A DNA stretch of 64,000 nt from Chlorops oryzae (lineage: Eukaryota > Arthropoda > Insecta > Diptera > Chloropidae), in contig CM035808.1 in assembly GCA_020466095.1 (NCBI GenBank), positions 27,178,151 through 27,242,150 of the forward strand, given 5' to 3'. Numbering within the stretch: the stretch's first letter is position 1; each line of letters opens with the position of its first letter. The notes beneath the pieces were generated by a model. It saw only the letters and a program-made list of their open reading frames with translations. It was not told where the DNA came from and did no database searches. Made by a program: the position numbers and the translations under genes. This document shows positions 58,091 through 64,000 of the stretch, piece after piece.

Positions 58091-60384
58091 GAATTTTTGA
58101 GGTATTTTTTTCATAACCCTCAGTACGCAGTTGGCACTTTCAAAATGTCCTAGCTATAATGAACGGAGAACTTTTTTGCATAGAAATAAATACCTACTTC
58201 AAACATAAACATCCTCAATTTTTTTTTTTTTTTTAATAAATTGTATTTTAGAAAATATCTCATTGTAAAAAAAAAAAACAAAAATTGAACTATAATTATC
58301 CATTTGAGCCATGAAGTAACTGTTCGAAAGTAAATTTCAACTAAGGGAAAAATAAAATACATACTTTTACACAAAATTTGTATGAAACTGTGTCTGTTCA
58401 AGAGCATTTTCATTAGAAGAGTGCTCGACCAACGTCGTTTTGGTTAATGGTAATTAGTATAAAGTTTTTCTCCCTCGTAAAAGTTTTGTACTCTCCTCTT
58501 TTAACGCCTTAATTAAGCCTTGTCGACTGTTCATTTTCATTTAAAACACTCGTACCTTGATCTTTTATGGCTCTCTTTATTCACAGAAAATAGGTGCGGA
58601 TTTTTATAAATTCGCCATTTTATTGTTTGAAACGCTAATCGGTGAAGCCATTAAAGTCGATCGATTGCTTTTCAAATTGGATTTCAATTAAACGGAAGAG
58701 TTTGCTCCTTTGTATTTAGTCTCAGAGGATAAAATTTGTATAGTGGGAAATGCTTATAAGACCAAGGTGAAGGGCTAGAAGAGACATATCTAGGAAAATT
58801 GACAATAACCTATTCAAAATCAGGCGACACACTTCTATTGGTGAAGAAGAACCAACTTAAAATTCAAAGTACAGATTGTCAATGATACAAGAAAGGGATA
58901 TGGTGTAAATGGCCCGCAACTTTCACGCTAACATATTGAGAATTTTAGTATTTAAAGACACTTATTCGATTATTAATGCCAAACATAGAAAGAACCTTAA
59001 AATAAGAACATCGATTTCACAACTTCATAATTGTAAATAAATAGTGCGGCAATCTAGTCGGGAATCTCGTTATATCAGAGTCGGGCTTGACCGATTCTAG
59101 CCGTATTACTTGCTACGCTTAGTTTTGCCACTTATCTAAAATCATTCCTCCTCAGTTCCACTTTCAAATTAGAACTTGCTGCAAGGATTTAAATGGAAAA
59201 GAAGCAGCACATAAAGCCCCTCAGTATTCTCAGAAATTTGTGGACAAAAACGAAAAGCTGATAAAATTGAAGACTGAAAAAAGAAAGCTTTAATTATGAC
59301 ACTCTAGAGTTTAATGAAAGAATTGAGAACGCGAAGAGTAGTTCTGCCCAGAGCACGAACAGGCGGTAAAAAGAAAATTCAAAAATGACATAAAATTAAA
59401 AAAGTAATTGCAAAAAGGTGGAATAATCACAGCCATTAAGGTAATCAGTTACGAACACATTGCAATTTTTTTTTTTACATTTCCACTGTCCATCAAGAAA
59501 ATGTGAAGAGCGTTCAGATATTATTTTAAGACTTTCTTTTGTATTTTATTCGTTTGGCTTAACTTTAAATGCACTCGGTTAATAGAAGTGGAAAAGAAAA
59601 TTGGGAATACAAAATAAAAATACAGAAACTCAAAACTTGATGTATTTTCCCCCCTATTGGAACATGCCCTTCATGCTGTGACCTTTTTCAATTGTGCCAC
59701 AAAATTTATAATTTTTGTTGTTATTTATGCTTTAGGGAATTCTTTGTAATTGAATCTCAACTTTCTGACTTTCTCAGGCATTTTGAGAAGCCCCAAATCA
59801 TTTATGCACACTTGTCAAAGTGTCAGCTTAGCATAGTCACTTTCTTCTATAAAGTTGATTGTTCATTTGTGTGTGACTGGCTCAGAGCAACACCCAATAA
59901 TGGGATTCTCAAGTTTATGCAGAATAGTAAAATATTTTTTTTTTTTTACAAAACCAGTTGATTTGACTTGACACAGTCTTCCTTCCTTGACGACGATAAA
60001 TATTTAAAGCGAAATTAATTTTATATAGAAAACAAAACGGTAGAGTGTTCCACGACGTAGGTACTTTTACGCTTGAGAAATGTCAGAGGAACTCCGCGCG
60101 GAATACTTATGGCGCAGCAGGAAATAAATGATTTCATGATTCAAAACAATTTAAAAAATTGGCAATTAAAAAATCCCTTTTGTTGATATAGGAACGAACG
60201 GAAAAAATATCTCTCCTTAGAACCCCTAAAAATTAACGCATGTACTGTTTCTAATTAATATTTGCTCAAGTTTTTTCACCAAAGCTTCAACAAAATTTTA
60301 CTCTCAAACGTAGACTTGGAAAATAGCTGCCTTTGTCGTTGTCCACAACAACTAAGTAGTACAATTTTCAAGAGCTAAGTGCCT
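58091..60384. other. Intergenic, no supported gene
   Basis: No gene is recognised. It lies between duplication blocks 2 and 3 but cannot be aligned by eye with 8081-10300. Confidence 0.5.
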
Positions 60385-60520
60385 TCTTATTACGTTGAGA
60401 AAAAATACCAAAGTGGTTACTACTTTGAAAATAAATGGAAAATAATGGTTATAAAGAAGGAAATGATACCCGCTGTGCTTAATCAGCGTCCTAACTTCAT
60501 TATTGAGACTTATTTCAGAC
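60385..60520. repeat. Segmental duplication block 3, copy B
   Basis: Partner of 10301-10440. The conserved core is 60452-60512; flanks are weakly similar. Confidence 0.7.
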
Positions 60521-60906
60521 GCTAAATGGGATACCTATAATATAAATCATTTTCGAATCGCAATTCCATGGAGTCCTTTGCAGTCTTTAATAATCAAGAA
60601 AATGGCTAAGACTTCAAATTAACCGCGAATGGACTACTTTCTTAAAAAAGCCGTCAGTTTGAAAAATGCTCGAAATGAAAATTTTCAGGGGGAGTTAATG
60701 TCCTATGAGACAGTTACATTCACCTAAATAATGACTACACACCCAATGAAGTATGTTTATGTGTTCCATTCTTAATGGTCTTGTCGTGGTGGCATTGAAA
60801 AGGATACAACAACTAAACCGTTAATCGATATTAAATAGTTACGTCATTAATGTAAAAGCTGAAATTTCCATGCAATGAACTTTGAGAATTTTAGGACTGA
60901 TAAGGT
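60521..60906. other. Intergenic, nothing seen
   Basis: No gene, repeat or motif recognised. Confidence 0.5.
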
Positions 60907-61853
60907 TCTCTTAATAATTCAATATTGTCCCACAAAGGCCATAAAACTGCGGAATAATCGAAGCTCAAAGTTAACACCAAACTACAAACGCGTGTAAGCA
61001 ATAAAAAACATCAATAAAAATATTTTACCCAACATTCATGAAGGCTATTCGACTTGTCGTGGCTCCACCGAGGCCAGGATGTTCACTGCCCTCAACATGG
61101 TTTCAATGTTTTTTCGTCTCTTTACGAACAAATGTTCGCAAAAGTTTATGATTTGTTGCTGTAGAGGCCTTTGCTTATTTAAGCGTCCACAGCGAAGTAA
61201 ACAACTGCTAAGAGTAAAAGTTCTTGATGATTTGGTAACATGAAATCAACAAATAAAAACTTCTTCAATGCGAAAAAATATCGAATCAAGGAACTAGTAT
61301 GGCTAAATATAAAGTTTTTCTTTCGTGGAATTAAAATGAAAAGTTAACGAGAAATATCGACAATCGAACAATTAATTCTCTTCCCGGGATTAAATTGATT
61401 CCTCGGTCACACCCAATATCCGTGAATGCACAATTACATTCATGATAACAGTTCGCTTACAGGCTTCGTCTGGACTCTCTGATGACGCAATTTGTAAAAT
61501 AAAACTTGACCACAAAACGAAGAAGCGTAATTCGAGATTATTCATGCAATTTAAGCACCCACTCACCAAGTTATTCCTTCTGGGGCGACGTCATCATGTA
61601 AGTTTCATATTAATTTAAGTAGGTTTTTTTGCTTGAGTTAGCCTTCGTGGCTAAATGCTTGGGTTGGTAGAAACAAGAAGACCAGAATGGAACTAAATAA
61701 AGCAATAAAATAACAATTTCCTACGTTCGCATTTTCCTAGTCCTGTGGTTGTAATAAAAATCCTTGAGGATGCTTCTCATAACAACCATAAAAGAAAATT
61801 AAGCATGTCTTCTGCAAATTTTGTGAGCAGTTCGTTTAGGGCTTTCTCCGTTT
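60907..61853. repeat. Segmental duplication block 4, copy B (peptide locus)
   Basis: Partner of 12675-13620, carrying the second copy of the secreted-peptide model. It differs from copy A inside the proposed intron by insertions of 8 and 2 bp, but has no indel in the proposed exons. Confidence 0.88.
61045..61545 (-). CDS. Putative small secreted peptide, two exons, copy B
   Basis: Same model as copy A: exon 1 at 61545-61438 (36 codons), exon 2 at 61158-61045 (37 codons plus stop), a 279-bp intron and a 73-residue precursor. The hydrophobic signal core, both mature Cys (29 and 43) and the stop position are kept. I count nine substitutions from copy A over 222 coding bases. Seven change residues: C7R, P22S, A34V, K36N, and in exon 2 R49K, Q51R and K73E. 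The donor is AAT|GTAATT, weaker than in copy A. Seven of nine is what no selection, or relaxed or diversifying selection, would give, so the substitution pattern does not prove coding. A single-exon reading fails in this copy because the 8-bp insertion breaks the frame after exon 1, which favours the spliced model or no gene. Confidence 0.38.
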
Positions 61854-62739
61854 GGATGGAACTATAAAAGAAATTATTAAGAGACGTGAAAGATTTTAGC
61901 TTTCATGTGAAATTGATTCGAAAAAGGAGCCGCATCTTAGTTCAAAATTAAGTTCAGCTTAAGTTTTTGTTGATGGCGAAGAAAAACGAAAATCCTAAAA
62001 ATTATTTAATCTAAGCAGGAAAATGTGTCCTTTAACTGGTGAAATTTTCTTGTAGTTTTCTTTTACTACGTAGTACCATTTAGTCCTTTGCGGATTATTT
62101 TAGGAAATCCATTTTGAAAACTTCATTAAATCGACATTTGAATTCTGCGGCTTCAAGCTTTATATAATCTTTCTTTGACCTTCAAAACTTGCACAGCCTT
62201 TAGTCTCGATTCGCAGTGAAGAAACGATGCCTCTTCCTTGCTACATCTGAGTGCGGGAGAACAAGCTGTTGCCATGATATTACCTAATATTACCTTTTTT
62301 GATACGAATGAGGAAAAGCGTTATCCTTTTACAGTTTGAATATGAGCTACATCGTCGTTTCCTTTCCTTATTTTAATGCAACAAAAAAAAAAAAGAAAAA
62401 TCTCAACATCAGAGATTTGGAGTTGAAGTGGTAATCTATAGGGAAACTGTAAAGTCACCATAATGAACAAATTTTTTATAATTCTATGATCATAGTAGGT
62501 ATCGTGTTATGGTTGAAACTTATGCGCTTAAATGTTAAGAGACTCTTTTGGTTAAGATAAAAGATTCATCTCTTAATATTTTTTTCGTAACAATAGAGTT
62601 ACAAAGCATTCAGAGAAATCCTTTCAATAGAGAGAGAAAAATCCCAATAGCTTTCCCATAATTAATTAACGGAGATATGAACATAAACGAACGCTAATTT
62701 CATTGGCATAAAGAAGTGATTACACTCCACCTATTCGAG
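61854..62739. other. Intergenic, nothing seen
   Basis: No gene is recognised. The corresponding interval in copy A (13621-16366) is three times longer. Confidence 0.5.
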
Positions 62740-62950
62740 GTGATTAGGTCAATAAAGTGAAAATTTTATTTATTTGGAGGAAGTCGGCCCGAATGATTTA
62801 TTTATTTACTGATAAAGTGTTAATTTGCCACGAAATTGACGACTAAATGGTCGTTTAGGGAGCTTATGTTAGTTTATCAATTCTCTGCATGAGCCAGATC
62901 GATTAATTACCGAACGAAATCGAAAGGCAATTTCAGAAGGATATACAAAA
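62740..62950. repeat. Segmental duplication block 5, copy B
   Basis: Partner of 16367-16600 and of the related left end of tandem unit 2 at 19351; roughly 75% identity. It lies just before the second mariner. Confidence 0.75.
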
Positions 62951-62988
62951 AAATGGAAATGAATCATTAAAATGGAAAACAATATATA

Positions 62989-64000
62989 TTAGGTGTAGAA
63001 GAAATCCATTATTTTTCCAATAGATGGCGTTATTTATCTGCATCTCGCGTTGTATAAGTCCGATCGTGTTCCGCTAGGGGGCATTAGAAAGATGACAGTT
63101 CCTACTAAAAAAGCTTTTTTGACACTTTTTTGATTGATTGATTCAGTTTTGTTTGAGAGCTTGTCAAAGATGGACATCAGCAAAAAGAAAATTCGCTACA
63201 TTTTACAGTTTTTCTTCGATAAGGGAGAAAACGCAAGCCAGGCGGCTGAAAATGTGAATAGCGTTTATGGACCTGATACTGTAACAGCCAATCATGCGCA
63301 ATTTTGGTTTCGTCGATTCCGTTCCGGTAACTTCGATGTCAAGGATGCACCACGCACTGGAAGGCCAATTGTCGAAAATGTCGATAAAATCATGGAAATT
63401 ATCGAGTCCGACCGTCATGTTAGCACTGTTTCGATTGCAAAAGAGCTAAAGATTGCACAAAAAACCGTTTGGAACCATTTGAATAAGGCTGGATACACAA
63501 AGAAGCTCGATGTATGGGTGCCACACGAGTTAACGCAAAAAAACCTCATAGACCGAATTTCCATCTGCGAATCGCTGCTGAACCGCAACAAAATCGACCC
63601 ATTTCTGAAGCGGTTGGTGACTGGTGATGAAAAGTGGGTCACTTACGACAACGTCAAGCGAAAACGGTCGTGGTCGAAACACGGTGAACCGGCGGAAATG
63701 GTGGCCAAGCCAGGATTGACGGCCAGGAAGGTTTTGCTGTGTGTTTGGTGGGATTGGCAGGGAATTATCTACTATGAGCTGCTCCCATACGGCAAAACTC
63801 TTAACTCGGAACTCTACTGTCAACAATTGGACCGTCTGAAGGAAGCAATCGCCCATAAGTGGCCAGCTTTGGGCAATAGGAGAGGAATTGTGTTCCATCA
63901 GGACAACGCCAGGCCACACACATCGATAGTGACTCGCCAGAAGCTCCGGGAGTTTGGTTGGGAGGTTCTTCTGCATCCACCTTATAGTCCGGACCTGGCA
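62989..64000 (+). mobile_element. Second mariner copy, cut by window end
   Basis: Starts TTAGGTGTAG after TA (62987-62988). Compared with the first mariner, its TIR lacks 4 bp (the TAAA after GTAG). The rest of the 5' region is nearly identical. It is in the opposite orientation to the copy at 2755-4042, and the right end lies beyond the window. Confidence 0.95.
63170..64000 (+). CDS. Mariner transposase, partial (window edge), no stop in 277 codons
   Basis: The frame starts on ATG and is open for 277 codons to the window end. It contains both HTH regions, WVPHEL, D153 (TGDEKW) and D245 (HQDNARPH), and stops in the window just before the third catalytic Asp. It differs from the first copy at eight residues in the shared part. 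At 99 and 103, in the second HTH, this copy has Thr and His, as I would expect for a functional relative. Met177 and Trp231 look like departures from the usual residues. Its own 5' TIR has a 4-bp deletion, so transposition of this copy could be impaired even if the protein works. Confidence 0.93.
   Translation, partial: MDISKKKIRYILQFFFDKGENASQAAENVNSVYGPDTVTANHAQFWFRRFRSGNFDVKDAPRTGRPIVENVDKIMEIIESDRHVSTVSIAKELKIAQKTVWNHLNKAGYTKKLDVWVPHELTQKNLIDRISICESLLNRNKIDPFLKRLVTGDEKWVTYDNVKRKRSWSKHGEPAEMVAKPGLTARKVLLCVWWDWQGIIYYELLPYGKTLNSELYCQQLDRLKEAIAHKWPALGNRRGIVFHQDNARPHTSIVTRQKLREFGWEVLLHPPYSPDLA

Overview
This is a 64 kb, AT-rich, gene-poor piece of an insect nuclear genome. It is most likely from a brachyceran fly, and the style fits a tephritid fruit fly. 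The evidence is a Kekkon-type LRR/Ig receptor gene with insect-style splice sites, two mellifera-subfamily mariner elements, dispersed elements carrying CACGCCCACTTTT-type and (GACA)n modules as in higher Diptera, and many MITE-like foldbacks. There is no bacterial, viral or organellar signature, no CRISPR array and no operon. Most open frames here are chance frames in AT-rich DNA or shadows on the opposite strand of real genes.

Layout. 2755-4042 is a complete mariner with an uninterrupted transposase and TA target duplication. 4275-16600 is the left copy (A) of an old segmental duplication; its right copy (B) lies at 56694-62950 in the same order and orientation. Both copies contain a small locus that I model as a two-exon gene for a 73-residue secreted peptide (12822-13312 and 61045-61545, minus strand). 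16417-21490 is a local tandem duplication, and each of its two units has been hit by a different transposon, with the empty site kept in the sister unit. 21841-22084 is a hAT-type MITE. 26380-28606 holds the only clear host protein gene, a Kek-family receptor on the minus strand, with its last intron and last exon. 34176-36054 and 39019-40080 are two further TIR elements; the second carries two tRNA-like modules. Around 42.3-42.9 kb is a probable promoter and 5' untranslated exon on the plus strand, ending in a near-consensus splice donor. 44775-46004 is a TIR element enclosing the C-terminal part of an unclassified transposase-like protein. 48000-48882 and 51012-52058 are related non-autonomous repeats. 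The window ends inside a second mariner in the opposite orientation (62989 onward).

How the parts relate. The kek gene is an independent membrane receptor. The secreted-peptide pair is the one gene duplication visible. Identity between copies A and B is very uneven: about 95-97% over the peptide locus, against roughly 65-80% in the distal parts. This suggests gene conversion or constraint focused on that locus. Everything else is transposon biology. I identified no coherent multi-gene system; the best candidates for something undescribed are the peptide pair, the TIR element with the transposase-like remnant, and the tRNA-module element.
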